A DNA stretch of 49,572 nt from Gloeocapsopsis crepidinum LEGE 06123 (GTDB lineage Bacteria; Cyanobacteriota; Cyanobacteriia; Cyanobacteriales; Chroococcidiopsidaceae). The notes under the pieces are model-generated. The model was not told the origin of the DNA and did not search any database. It worked only from the letters and a program-made list of their open reading frames with translations. The stretch is from positions 1 through 49,572 of the forward strand of contig NZ_JADEWN010000045.1 of the NCBI RefSeq assembly GCF_015207655.1, written 5' to 3'. Shown here in pieces: positions 8,828-16,791 of this stretch. The position numbers were made by a program, and so were the translations under genes. The first letter of the stretch is position 1; every line of letters starts with the position of its first letter.

Positions 8828-9739
8828 TTAAACTGCAGCTTTAAGTACAAATTGCTTTGACTTCATGAGAACATCTAAAAAGGCAAAAACTGCAGGGCTT
8901 TGTAGTGCATCTGCTAACACAGCTACTCCAATGATCCTTTCGAGAGGAATTGGTAGAGTAAACGCTTGCAACCCTAGTGGTACTGGTTCGGCAGCTAATC
9001 GGGGAAGAATGGCTGCACCTAAGCCTTGAACAACCATGCTGACAATTGTTGAATCTTCCCTGACTTCATAGGCAATATTCAAGGGACAATCAGAGAATCT
9101 CAAATGATTGCGAATTCTAATTGAGCAAGTATTTGTCGATGGAACAATTAAAGGATATGCAGCTAATTGCTTCCAGTTGAGTTTTTGAGTAGTGGTTGAA
9201 GCAGTTGGAGGTAGTAATACAATGTAATCATCGCGCAATAACTCCCAAGTTTCAAATTCATCACTAGCAGGAAGATAAGTGAAGCCCAGGTCGGCATGAC
9301 CTTCACGCAAAGCTTGTTCTACATTGATGTAATCGTAATGCTCTGTAATTGTGACTGCAATTTTAGGAAAGTCACTGCGAAACTGGGCAATCACTGCCGG
9401 TAGAATATGCGTTGCCACACTACGAAAACAGGCAATTTGCACTTGTCCTCCATCTAAGCCTTTTTCGAGGTTTGCTTCTTTAGCCATTGTGTCGAGTAAC
9501 TGTAGTACATGCTGGGCATGAGCAATAATTCGTTTTCCTACGGGTGTAGGACGCGCACCATGACGTCCACGCGCAAGTAAGACAACGCCTAAGTCTTCCT
9601 CTAAAGCAGCGATCGCATGACTCACTGCAGACTGTGATATTTCCAAATGCAATGCAGCCGTACTGAAGTTTTCATGTTCTGCGACTGCAACTAATGCCCG
9701 CAACTGCGAGATCTTGATTTTGTTAGTCATGTCACTCAT
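8828..9739 (-). CDS. LysR-family transcriptional regulator
   Basis: A 303-residue protein. The N-terminal helix-turn-helix covers about residues 8-65 (SQLRALVAVAEHENFSTAALHLEISQSAVSHAI is the classic LysR signature). The rest is the periplasmic-binding-like effector domain. It starts at ATG 9739, with a second ATG three codons later. LysR regulators commonly control a divergent neighbour; here that is the small-gene pair beginning at 9929, and the 190-bp gap contains a 17-bp palindrome. The effector is unknown. Confidence 0.93.
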   Translation of the reverse strand: MSDMTNKIKISQLRALVAVAEHENFSTAALHLEISQSAVSHAIAALEEDLGVVLLARGRHGARPTPVGKRIIAHAQHVLQLLDTMAKEANLEKGLDGGQVQIACFRSVATHILPAVIAQFRSDFPKIAVTITEHYDYINVEQALREGHADLGFTYLPASDEFETWELLRDDYIVLLPPTASTTTQKLNWKQLAAYPLIVPSTNTCSIRIRNHLRFSDCPLNIAYEVREDSTIVSMVVQGLGAAILPRLAAEPVPLGLQAFTLPIPLERIIGVAVLADALQSPAVFAFLDVLMKSKQFVLKAAV

Positions 9740-9811
9740 AGCACTTTCAAAGCAATTAGTTAAACCCTTCGGATAAAACTCAAGGCTTCTTCATCGTGGC
9801 ATTCCTTGACA

Positions 9812-9828
9812 TATGAATTCTATTCATA
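9812..9828. promoter_or_regulatory. Candidate LysR operator palindrome
   Basis: TATGAAT-TCT-ATTCATA is a perfect 7-bp inverted repeat with a 3-base spacer. It lies in the gap between the LysR gene and the divergent small genes, about 75 bp from the regulator start. Size and T/A ends fit the T-N11-A type of site bound by LysR proteins. Assignment is from position and symmetry only. Confidence 0.5.
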
Positions 9829-9928
9829 CATTCCATGCATAGTTTACTTGGATTGTCAAGAAGAACATTGTTAAAGTGGATTTATTAAGAGAAGTAAACG
9901 ATGTGATGTGAGGTCATCAAGATTTGGT

Positions 9929-10210
9929 ATGAAGTATTCGATTAGTACCTTTGAGCGAGAAAAATTAGAGTTTCTCTATCATCAACCACCAAAAAAAGCA
10001 AAACGTACTGACGTTTTTGCACCCATAAAAAGCATTTGGCAACAAGTAGTGAACTATCTGAACGCCAAGAATGAACTACAAGTTTGGCAAAGTTCAGATC
10101 GCAATGGTCGTACATGGTGGAATGCTTACGATCCAATAACAGGACGCAAGACAAAACGCGATTCCGAATCTGAAATGCGTACTTGGATTGAAAAGCGATA
10201 TTACCAATAA
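9929..10210 (+). CDS. Conserved-looking small basic protein, function unknown
   Basis: A 93-residue protein if it begins at ATG 9929; a GTG at 9908 would add seven residues. It is basic, with a lysine-rich middle (PPKKAKRTD) and an aromatic C-terminal half containing WQSSDRNGRTWWNAYDP and a terminal WIEKRYY. No signal peptide or membrane helix is seen. I do not recognise the family. It lies divergent to the LysR gene and 33 bp before the 51-codon gene, with a terminator after the second, so the two probably form one transcript. Confidence 0.65.
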   Translation: MKYSISTFEREKLEFLYHQPPKKAKRTDVFAPIKSIWQQVVNYLNAKNELQVWQSSDRNGRTWWNAYDPITGRKTKRDSESEMRTWIEKRYYQ

Positions 10211-10243
10211 CTAAAGTTCACTATTAAGTTAGGAGGAATAAGA

Positions 10244-10399
10244 ATGATTTTCTCTAATCGCAATCAAGAATCTATCTCGGTCAATCAAGCTAGCAATAAG
10301 CAAAAATCTTTCCATCCATTGCTGCGTCCGCTAGTTAATTTCTGGAAGTTTAGCTGTTACTATGCAGATTACAAAGCACGTGTTTGGGATCTCAAATAA
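10244..10399 (+). CDS. 51-residue small protein with strong ribosome-binding site
   Basis: An open frame of 51 codons plus stop, starting ATG at 10244 and ending TAA at 10397-10399. A near-perfect Shine-Dalgarno, AGGAGG at 10231-10236, lies seven bases before the ATG, the best one I noticed in the window. The N-terminal half is polar (Asn/Gln/Ser). The C-terminal half, HPLLRPLVNFWKFSCYYADY followed by KARVWDLK, is aromatic and basic and could form an amphipathic helix. A Rho-independent terminator begins 20 bp after the stop. I know no family. Support is ribosome-binding site, position and terminator rather than homology. Confidence 0.6.
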   Translation: MIFSNRNQESISVNQASNKQKSFHPLLRPLVNFWKFSCYYADYKARVWDLK

Positions 10400-10419
10400 A
10401 TTTATAACAGCAACCAAAT

Positions 10420-10447
10420 CCCTAGTCCGCACTGGGGGTTTTTATTT
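10420..10447 (+). terminator. Rho-independent terminator after the small-gene pair
   Basis: A 7-bp stem (CCCTAGT with ACTGGGG, one G-T pair) with loop CCGC is followed directly by TTTTTATTT. It sits 20 bp after the 51-codon gene and 105 bp before the next gene, separating the two transcription units. Confidence 0.8.
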
Positions 10448-10551
10448 ATGGTGTGCCACGCCTTGTTACTATAGTTACATTTATTTACCTTGATTTGCGA
10501 GAAAATGAAGCTTCGGATGATGAAGACATAATTTATAAATTGGGGTAGTAA

Positions 10552-11370
10552 ATGACGTTAAGTAGCTGGGTATTAACTAAAGGAGATGGACCTATTGTTG
10601 CTGTTGCGCTACATGATGGTCATGATATCCGCGAAGAAGTTGCCCCACTACTCAGCGTCACCGAAGCAGATCGCTGGCGAGAAGAAGATCCTTATACTGC
10701 ACACTGGACAACAATTGGCGATACCAGAATTGTTGCACGGCGATCGCGTTTTGAATTTGACCTCAATCGTCGCCGCGATCAAGCTGTTTATATTAAGCCT
10801 GAAGATGCATGGGGATTAAAAGTGTGGAAAAAAAGACCACCCCGTGCTATCATCGAGCGTTCTTTGGCAGAACATGACGCCTTTTATGCAACGTTAGAAG
10901 GAGTCTTGAGCGATCTTGAACGTCGTCACGGTCGCTTTATTGTATTTGAGTTGCATACCTACAATCACTTACGTTTTGGACCTGACTCATTACCAGCCGA
11001 TCCGCGATACAATCCTGAAATTAACATTGGGACAGGAACACTCGATCGCCAACGGTGGGCACCTGTCATCAACCGTTTTACCAAGGATTTACAAGCATTC
11101 AACTTTTTGGGTAGACATTTAGATGTCCGCGAAAATATTAACTTCTCTGGCGGTTACTTTCCTCGTTGGGTGCATCAAACTTTTCCCGACTCAGCATGTG
11201 TTTTATCAATTGAAGTCAAGAAGTTTTTTATGAATGAATGGACGAATGAAGTAGACATCGTGCAGTTAGATGCAATTCGTCAAGCACTGCAATCGACTGT
11301 TCCAGGTATCATTGAAGCTTTAAATCAAGTTGATGCAGGTGTTACCAGTAACGCGTATCAATTAGTTTGA
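10552..11370 (+). CDS. N-formylglutamate amidohydrolase-family protein
   Basis: A 272-residue zinc-dependent hydrolase-like protein. Family motifs are visible: HDGHD at 21-25 (first metal-binding block), RFEFDLNR at 66-73 (the conserved DLNR block) and FELHTYNH at 132-139. True HutG enzymes release formate and glutamate from N-formylglutamate in histidine degradation, but no hut genes are nearby. The next gene is a GCS2-type carboxylate-amine ligase. Amidohydrolases of this family beside GCS2 ligases were described in a comparative study of amidoligase gene neighbourhoods, where the pair was proposed to make and process small peptide-like amides. I favour that context over histidine catabolism. 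Confidence 0.85.
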   Translation: MTLSSWVLTKGDGPIVAVALHDGHDIREEVAPLLSVTEADRWREEDPYTAHWTTIGDTRIVARRSRFEFDLNRRRDQAVYIKPEDAWGLKVWKKRPPRAIIERSLAEHDAFYATLEGVLSDLERRHGRFIVFELHTYNHLRFGPDSLPADPRYNPEINIGTGTLDRQRWAPVINRFTKDLQAFNFLGRHLDVRENINFSGGYFPRWVHQTFPDSACVLSIEVKKFFMNEWTNEVDIVQLDAIRQALQSTVPGIIEALNQVDAGVTSNAYQLV

Positions 11371-11480
11371 GTAAAAATATTGATGTGCGAGGATTGAAGA
11401 GTAAAATTAAAATAGCACCACGTGGATGAAATCGTGGAGACAATAAAGAGGGTTGAGGAAGCGAGAGACAAAGAGACAAG

Positions 11481-11545
11481 GAGTTCTGAACTAGAAGATT
11501 CAACTCAAAACTCAAAACTAGTCACTAGCCACTAGTTACTGGCTT
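11481..11545. repeat. Copy of the CTCAAAA-type intergenic repeat
   Basis: The 40 bp at 11481-11520 matches 5807-5846 except at two positions. The following gtcactagccactagttactgg is the other recurrent low-complexity word. The repeat fills the space between the amidohydrolase and GCS2 genes. Confidence 0.7.
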
Positions 11546-11612
11546 CTCTTCGGCTACCAACAGTAAGTTATACCTTCTACCCTCTATATTTGCTTGCTTT
11601 GAGGTTTAAAGC

Positions 11613-12938
11613 ATGAGTGTAGAAGATCGGCGGATAGGGCTTGAACAAGAGTTTTTTTTAGTAGATGAACAAGGTGTTATTTCGCAGCGCGGTGATGAGT
11701 ACTTGCAGCGTTGTCAAGAAGTAGCAACATCAGAAGGACGAAATCCGCAGCATTTTGCCCCTGAATGGGTAAAAAGTATGGTGGAGATTAATACACCGCC
11801 TGCGTATAGCGTAACAGAGCTAGCAACAGAGTATTTAAGTAATCTTAAGGTAGCACTTAAGGTAGCCAAGGAAATGAGTCTTAGGCTCTATCCTTTATCT
11901 ACCTATCCATTGCACGTTATGCCGACAATTCGTAACAAGCCGTGGTATCACATTCAAGTCCGCACTATAGGCTTTGATCGCTTTATGCACGCGGCACGAT
12001 GCACGGGAACGCACATTCATTTAGATCTTCCTGAAGGAATTATCGATCGACGTGTAGGTGTATCTTACGACTCTACGCTAGAGGCACGCACTGAACTACT
12101 TAATATATATAACTTAGCAACAGCTTTAGATCCATCACTGATTGTATTATCGCGGGCGTGTCCTTTTTACGAAGGACGAGTTATGAAATTTGCGGCGCAT
12201 ACCGTACGTTATCGCGGTAGTGAGGTTTTTGGCTGGGAAGGAGTGTATACCCATTTGCAATCGGTGGGTGGATTACAGCCTTATGCAGCAGACACGGAAG
12301 AATTGGTCGAGTTACAGTTTGCGCGGTACTACTCTTGGTTAGCAGCGATGGATAAAGCAGGAGTAGAACGACATTTGTTTAAAGAAGCTGGGGGAAACCT
12401 GCTTAAAGCAGCGTGGAATCGCGTGCGACTCAACAGTATTGGTACAGTAGAAATGCGCGGTACTGATAGTAATTATCCTCAGGTCATTTTAGCGATCGCA
12501 ACAATACTCTATCACGCAGCACATCGCGTGCGAACTGAGCAATTGACAGTGAAACCAACTGAGGGAGTTCGTACATTTGAATTACATGGCAATATCCTTG
12601 CTGTACCAGATTTCCACTATCTTGATGGGGAATTATTGTATGCTGCTGTTACTGAGGGTGTTAACAGTGCTGAAGTTGTTGCCTACTTAGATTCGATTCT
12701 TGATTTTGCTGTGCAAGAAGGTGGTGAAGGATCGCACTATCTAAAAACTTTGAGATCTTCATTAGGGCAATACCAGACTACTGAAGCCGAAATTTTGCAA
12801 GACTTTTTCCCAACTACTGAAGAAATCTCGCAAGAAAATGGGTTGTGCTTAGTACGTCAATGCTGCGACAAGTTGGAACAGCAAGTCGCATTTCTAGAAC
12901 AATCACATTTAGAGATGCTTGCGGAGTCCTCCGACTGA
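11613..12938 (+). CDS. GCS2-type carboxylate-amine ligase (glutamate-cysteine ligase-like)
   Basis: A 441-residue ATP-dependent ligase of the GCS2/YbdK superfamily, with the glutamine-synthetase-like fold. Motifs include GLEQEFFLVD near the N terminus, the metal-binding THIHLDLP, and VEMRGTDSN in the second half. The family joins a carboxylate, usually glutamate's gamma-carboxyl, to an amine. It is probably not the main GshA of the cell; the preceding amidohydrolase suggests a dedicated amide-forming pathway. The stop codon (12936-12938) lies within a dispersed double-hairpin element, so the last residues (about ESSD) come from the repeat. Confidence 0.85.
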   Translation: MSVEDRRIGLEQEFFLVDEQGVISQRGDEYLQRCQEVATSEGRNPQHFAPEWVKSMVEINTPPAYSVTELATEYLSNLKVALKVAKEMSLRLYPLSTYPLHVMPTIRNKPWYHIQVRTIGFDRFMHAARCTGTHIHLDLPEGIIDRRVGVSYDSTLEARTELLNIYNLATALDPSLIVLSRACPFYEGRVMKFAAHTVRYRGSEVFGWEGVYTHLQSVGGLQPYAADTEELVELQFARYYSWLAAMDKAGVERHLFKEAGGNLLKAAWNRVRLNSIGTVEMRGTDSNYPQVILAIATILYHAAHRVRTEQLTVKPTEGVRTFELHGNILAVPDFHYLDGELLYAAVTEGVNSAEVVAYLDSILDFAVQEGGEGSHYLKTLRSSLGQYQTTEAEILQDFFPTTEEISQENGLCLVRQCCDKLEQQVAFLEQSHLEMLAESSD

Positions 12939-12975
12939 AGTTGGGGCTACATAGGCAAAGTGTACCTTCATACAC
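12932..12975 (-). repeat. Double-hairpin dispersed element, copy 1 (inverted)
   Basis: Read on the minus strand: a degenerate first hairpin (GTGTATGAAGGTACAC), the T-rich linker, then GCC and a degenerate second arm ending CAACTTCAGTCG. It is head-to-head with copy 2. It overlaps the stop codon of the GCS2 gene. Confidence 0.6.
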
Positions 12976-12995
12976 TAAAACAAAACTTCTACAGT

Positions 12996-13046
12996 CAGTC
13001 CACGGAGGTGAATATGGTTTGTTTAGTAGCGAATTTATGCGCCTTC
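12996..13046 (+). repeat. Double-hairpin dispersed element, copy 2
   Basis: Begins AGTCCACGGAGGTG, then the linker GGTTTGTTTAGTA and the second arm GCGAATTTATGCGC. Same order and spacing as the copies at 22151 and 39141, but more diverged in the first stem. Confidence 0.65.
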
Positions 13047-13159
13047 GCGTTCAGGCAGGAAGTCTAATGAATCAAAAACTACCACAAAGCCGATACAATC
13101 TCTGATGGGGCAGTAGGGAGTGTGACTACTGTAGGTTAATTCAAGATAGGCAGATTGTT

Positions 13160-13555
13160 ATGGTGCGTTGGTTGATGGCGATCGCTTTATTTGTGTTACT
13201 CACAGCTTGTAGTGGTGAAGTCGAACCAAGTAATAAACTTGTACAACAGGCGATCGCACTTCAGCTAGAACAAACACAACAGCAATTAAGTCAACAACTC
13301 GGCGTACATCTCCAAGGAATAGAAATTCAACACGTCACCGTTACACAGCGCGAACTAGTAGAAATTCAAAGCTTACCTGTCTCTCATGTTCGTGGTACAT
13401 ACGATTTAACGCTCAAATTACCGCGCAAAGTCACTCAAAAGCACAATTCCTTTGATGTCTACTTGCAACGTCAGCAAGAAGGTAAAACATGGCGGCTTTT
13501 GATTCCGCAAGCAGAAAAAGATAAATTGACCTGGTTGAGTTATTTGATTCGATAA
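13160..13555 (+). CDS. Small predicted lipoprotein
   Basis: A 131-residue exported protein. A short hydrophobic signal ends in the lipobox LLTAC, with C17 as the lipidated cysteine, so it should be membrane-anchored. The mature part has a Gln-rich helical stretch (EQTQQQLSQQLG) followed by a region with beta character (VRGTYDLTLKLP). I recognise no catalytic motif. It is 125 bp upstream of dnaG on the same strand, separated by low-complexity ggtaatcggtaatcggtaatg repeats, so cotranscription is possible but not shown. Confidence 0.7.
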   Translation: MVRWLMAIALFVLLTACSGEVEPSNKLVQQAIALQLEQTQQQLSQQLGVHLQGIEIQHVTVTQRELVEIQSLPVSHVRGTYDLTLKLPRKVTQKHNSFDVYLQRQQEGKTWRLLIPQAEKDKLTWLSYLIR

Positions 13556-13680
13556 TAGTATTTAGGGCAATGGTAATGGGTAATCGGTAATCGGTAATGA
13601 GAAACAAAAAGATATTTACCAATGACCAGTTACCAGCCTAACACTCACGCTCAAACACTACTGAATCACCAGTTAATTCA

Positions 13681-15594
13681 ATGCAAATCCCGCGCCTGCA
13701 CCCAGACACAATCGAGGAAGTTAAGCAACGAGTTGATATCGTCGATGTGGTATCAGAACACGTTGTTTTACGCAAGCGGGGAAAAGATCATGTTGGTTTA
13801 TGTCCATTCCACGACGAGAAAACTCCAAGTTTTAGTGTTAGCCCTAGTAAACAAATATATTACTGCTTTGGCTGTAATGCTGGGGGAAACGCTATCAAGT
13901 TCTTGATGGAAGTCGGGAAAAGTTCATTTAGTGAAGTTGTCTTAGATTTAGCGCGGCGCTACCAGGTACCCGTACAAACTCTAGAACCTGCACAACGACA
14001 AGAATTACAGCGTCAGTTATCGCTACGAGAACAACTCTACGAGATTTTAGCGATCGCCTGTCAATTCTATCAACATACTTTGCGCCAACCACAAGGAGAA
14101 ATTGCATTAGAGTATCTCCAATCCTCGCGGAAACTAAATTTAGAAACCATTCAGCAGTTTGGTTTAGGTTACGCACCCACAAGTTGGGAAACTCTTTACC
14201 GCTATTTGGTAGAACAAAAGCACTACCCTGTGCAACTTCTCGAACAAGCGGGATTAATTCGTCAACGACAATCAAAAGATAGTTATTACGATTACTTTCG
14301 CGATCGCTTAATGATTCCCATTCACGATATCCAAGGGCGCGTGATTGGTTTTGGCGGAAGAACATTAGGGGAAGAACAACCGAAGTATCTTAACTCACCA
14401 GACACTCAATTATTCAATAAAGGGAAAATACTGTTTGCACTAGATAAGGCAAAATCAACAATTTCTCACCTCGATCAAGCTGTTGTTGTCGAAGGCTATT
14501 TTGATGCGATCGCACTTCATGCCGCCGGAATCACGAATGTTGTTGCTTCCCTGGGCACTGCTTTGAGTTTAGATCAAGTTCGCCAACTGTTGCGCTACAC
14601 CGAATCAAAACAACTCATTCTCAACTTTGATGCTGACGCCGCCGGAACTCAAGCAGCAGAAAGGGCAATCGGTGAAATTGCCAATCTTGCATATCGTGGT
14701 GAAGTTAGTTTGCGGATTCTCAACTTACCCGAAGGCAAAGACGCTGATGAATACTTACACACTTACACGCCCGAACACTATCGCGAACTGCTACAAAACG
14801 CCCCATTGTGGTTAGACTGGCAAATTCAACAAATCGTGGCAAACCGTGACTTGAAACAAGCAGATCAATTTCAGCAAGTTGCTCAAAAAATGGTTAAATT
14901 ACTCAAGCTAATTGATAATAGCGATACAAGAAATCATTACATTTTTCGCTGTGCCGAGTTACTCAGTTTGGGTGATACCCGCCTAATACCTATCCAAGCC
15001 GAAAGTCTACTATCACAAGTCGCACCCGTTCACAACAACCGCACGCCCCAACCATTTAAAAAGCAACAGCAGCAAAAATCTTCAGCATTTCCCCTGACAA
15101 GCGATCGCAGTCTCCTTGAACAAGCCGAAGCCTTACTCTTACGCATCTACTTACATTGTCCCGAACATCGTCAAGCAATTACCGAAGCTTTACAAACACG
15201 AGTCCAATTTAGCCTCTCGCACCATCGGTTTTTGTGGCAGCAAATATTAACAGATGCTGACGACAATCTTGCTAATTCTTTGGTTTCTCGTTTGCAAACT
15301 CGATACTTGCAATTGGATTGCGAGATGACTTCGGTATCGCACCTGTTTTACTTAGATGAGAAAACCGAACGCGATTTATTACGTGCTAGCCAGGGAGTAC
15401 AAGCAGCAATTGCGTGTATGGAACGTGTCATGTGTGAAAAGCGCTATCGCTTGTATCTTGAACTATGGCAAGACACTGATCCGCAAATTGATTTTGAGCG
15501 ATCGCAGTCTTATTATGAATTACTTTATACCGAACAGCGACGCTTACAAGAATTAGATCGGCAACGGCAATTTTCGCTGACTGATTTGATTTAG
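13681..15594 (+). CDS. dnaG: DNA primase
   Basis: Synthesises RNA primers at the replication fork. The 637-residue protein has the full bacterial layout. The N-terminal CHC2 zinc finger has ligands C41, H44, C62 and C65 (CPFHDEKTPSF and YYCFGC). The RNA polymerase core includes the RDRLMIPIHD block. The TOPRIM segment follows, with the VVEGYFDAIAL glutamate near 271 and FDADAAG near 315-321. The C-terminal helicase-binding domain from about 470 is glutamine-rich at its linker, as is common in cyanobacteria. The ATG at 13681 places the zinc finger at the usual distance. Confidence 0.98.
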   Translation: MQIPRLHPDTIEEVKQRVDIVDVVSEHVVLRKRGKDHVGLCPFHDEKTPSFSVSPSKQIYYCFGCNAGGNAIKFLMEVGKSSFSEVVLDLARRYQVPVQTLEPAQRQELQRQLSLREQLYEILAIACQFYQHTLRQPQGEIALEYLQSSRKLNLETIQQFGLGYAPTSWETLYRYLVEQKHYPVQLLEQAGLIRQRQSKDSYYDYFRDRLMIPIHDIQGRVIGFGGRTLGEEQPKYLNSPDTQLFNKGKILFALDKAKSTISHLDQAVVVEGYFDAIALHAAGITNVVASLGTALSLDQVRQLLRYTESKQLILNFDADAAGTQAAERAIGEIANLAYRGEVSLRILNLPEGKDADEYLHTYTPEHYRELLQNAPLWLDWQIQQIVANRDLKQADQFQQVAQKMVKLLKLIDNSDTRNHYIFRCAELLSLGDTRLIPIQAESLLSQVAPVHNNRTPQPFKKQQQQKSSAFPLTSDRSLLEQAEALLLRIYLHCPEHRQAITEALQTRVQFSLSHHRFLWQQILTDADDNLANSLVSRLQTRYLQLDCEMTSVSHLFYLDEKTERDLLRASQGVQAAIACMERVMCEKRYRLYLELWQDTDPQIDFERSQSYYELLYTEQRRLQELDRQRQFSLTDLI

Positions 15595-15662
15595 TCAAAT
15601 CGAATCCAGTGAATTATTTACGATTTAAGTAGCTAGTGGCTAGTGGCTAGTTACTCAACTGC

Positions 15663-16193
15663 TTAAAAACACATCAAAGTTTCCCGTGTTTCTCGTCCTG
15701 TCATAGGATTAGTTCCTTTTGCGACCTTACACAATTTATCTTGTTCATCGCGACGCAATAGTACGTCAGTAAAATCAGCCCCATCAATCACTGCCTTATC
15801 AAACTTGGCATTTGCGGCAAATGCACCTTCTAATACAGCATCTTTTAAATTGGCATTACTCAACCGTGCTGAATCTAATGTGGCATTTGTCAAGTTTGCG
15901 CCTTCTAAATTAGCTGATTCTAAATTAGCAGCAAACAAACTGACTCCTGCTAAATTTGCGTGACTGAAATTGCTGTTTCGTAGATTAGCATGATTAAAAC
16001 TTGAGTCTGTTAAATCGCGCCCTGAAAAATCATAGTTCAATAGATTTTCTTTGTTGTAATCTAACGCTAACGCTGGGGGAATACTCAGATAAAGCGGAGA
16101 CGCGATCGCACTGACAACTAATACAAAGATCGCTATCTGGCGGCATAACCTAAATATATTCTCAATCATCCAACACTCTTGCCTGTGAACCAT
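15663..16193 (-). CDS. Exported pentapeptide-repeat protein
   Basis: A 176-residue protein with an N-terminal signal (hydrophobic IAIFVLVVSAIASPLYL, then PPALALDY as probable cleavage region). Tandem pentapeptides of the A(N/D)LxN type run from about residue 55 to 145 (for example ANLRNSNFSHANLAG), forming a right-handed beta helix. The C-terminal part has two cysteines (LCKVAKG and LMCF) that could form a disulfide, as in lumenal pentapeptide proteins of chloroplasts and cyanobacteria. Location is probably the thylakoid lumen or periplasm; role unknown. The alternative start ATG at 16169 (MIENIF) gives a more normal signal peptide and may be the true one. Confidence 0.85.
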   Translation of the reverse strand: MVHRQECWMIENIFRLCRQIAIFVLVVSAIASPLYLSIPPALALDYNKENLLNYDFSGRDLTDSSFNHANLRNSNFSHANLAGVSLFAANLESANLEGANLTNATLDSARLSNANLKDAVLEGAFAANAKFDKAVIDGADFTDVLLRRDEQDKLCKVAKGTNPMTGRETRETLMCF

Positions 16194-16194
16194 T

Positions 16195-16656
16195 ATGACA
16201 AACCCTCCTTCCTCCTATTATCCCGATATTGGTGTATTAGGAGAAGATCTCGTTGCACAATGGTTACAATCACAAAGTTGGCAAATTCTGCATTGTCGCT
16301 GGCGCTGTCGTTGGGGAGAACTTGATATTGTTGCTCACCACACTAGCACATCACTACTAGCCTTCGTTGAAGTTAAAACTCGCAGCAGTGGCAATTGGGA
16401 TCAAGGAGGATTGCTATCTTTAACACCACAAAAGCAAGCTAAACTTTGGCGCACAGCTAATTTCTATTTGACACAATACCCACACTTAAACGATCTTCCA
16501 TGTCGTTTTGATGTCGCTTTAGTCTATTCTCAACGCTTTGCTACTCATGCGCCACAAACAAAAAAGCCTGCGATTTTTAAGTCGCAAGCAATACAAGTTG
16601 GTAATGCTAGATTTCAATTGCTACTACAAGAATACATTCCTGCTGCATTTGGATAA
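16195..16656 (+). CDS. YraN/UPF0102-family nuclease-like protein
   Basis: A 153-residue protein with the restriction-endonuclease-like fold of the YraN family. The PD-(D/E)xK core is visible as WGELDIVAHH followed by FVEVKTRSS (E-x-K). The opening GVLGEDLVAQWLQSQSW matches the conserved GxxGExxAxxyL helix. The biological role of YraN is not settled; a link to DNA processing is inferred from the fold. Its ATG lies one base from the ATG of the longest form of the divergent pentapeptide gene, so leaders or promoters of the two must overlap. Confidence 0.92.
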   Translation: MTNPPSSYYPDIGVLGEDLVAQWLQSQSWQILHCRWRCRWGELDIVAHHTSTSLLAFVEVKTRSSGNWDQGGLLSLTPQKQAKLWRTANFYLTQYPHLNDLPCRFDVALVYSQRFATHAPQTKKPAIFKSQAIQVGNARFQLLLQEYIPAAFG

Positions 16657-16732
16657 GATTTAGTGGTTAGTGACTAGTGAAAAAGTTTTGGAAAGCGAAG
16701 AAAGGTGCCGGAGGCAATTATTTTAACCTATA

Positions 16733-16790
16733 AGTTTTGAATCCTAAAGATTTTCTCAACTCAAAACTTATAACTCAACACTCAACACTC
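16733..16790. repeat. Low-complexity intergenic repeat tract
   Basis: Contains aactcaaaacttataactcaacactcaacact, a variant of the tracts at 5120-5175 and 5807-5860. It lies between convergent stop codons of the YraN gene and the next gene. Confidence 0.6.
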
Positions 16791-16791
16791 T

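Noticed and set aside
12845-13105. 86-codon frame across the end of the GCS2 gene
   Set aside because: Overlaps a real gene and then runs through inverted dispersed repeats; no domain.
13622-13906. 94-codon frame overlapping the start of dnaG
   Set aside because: Out-of-frame shadow of dnaG and low-complexity repeats.
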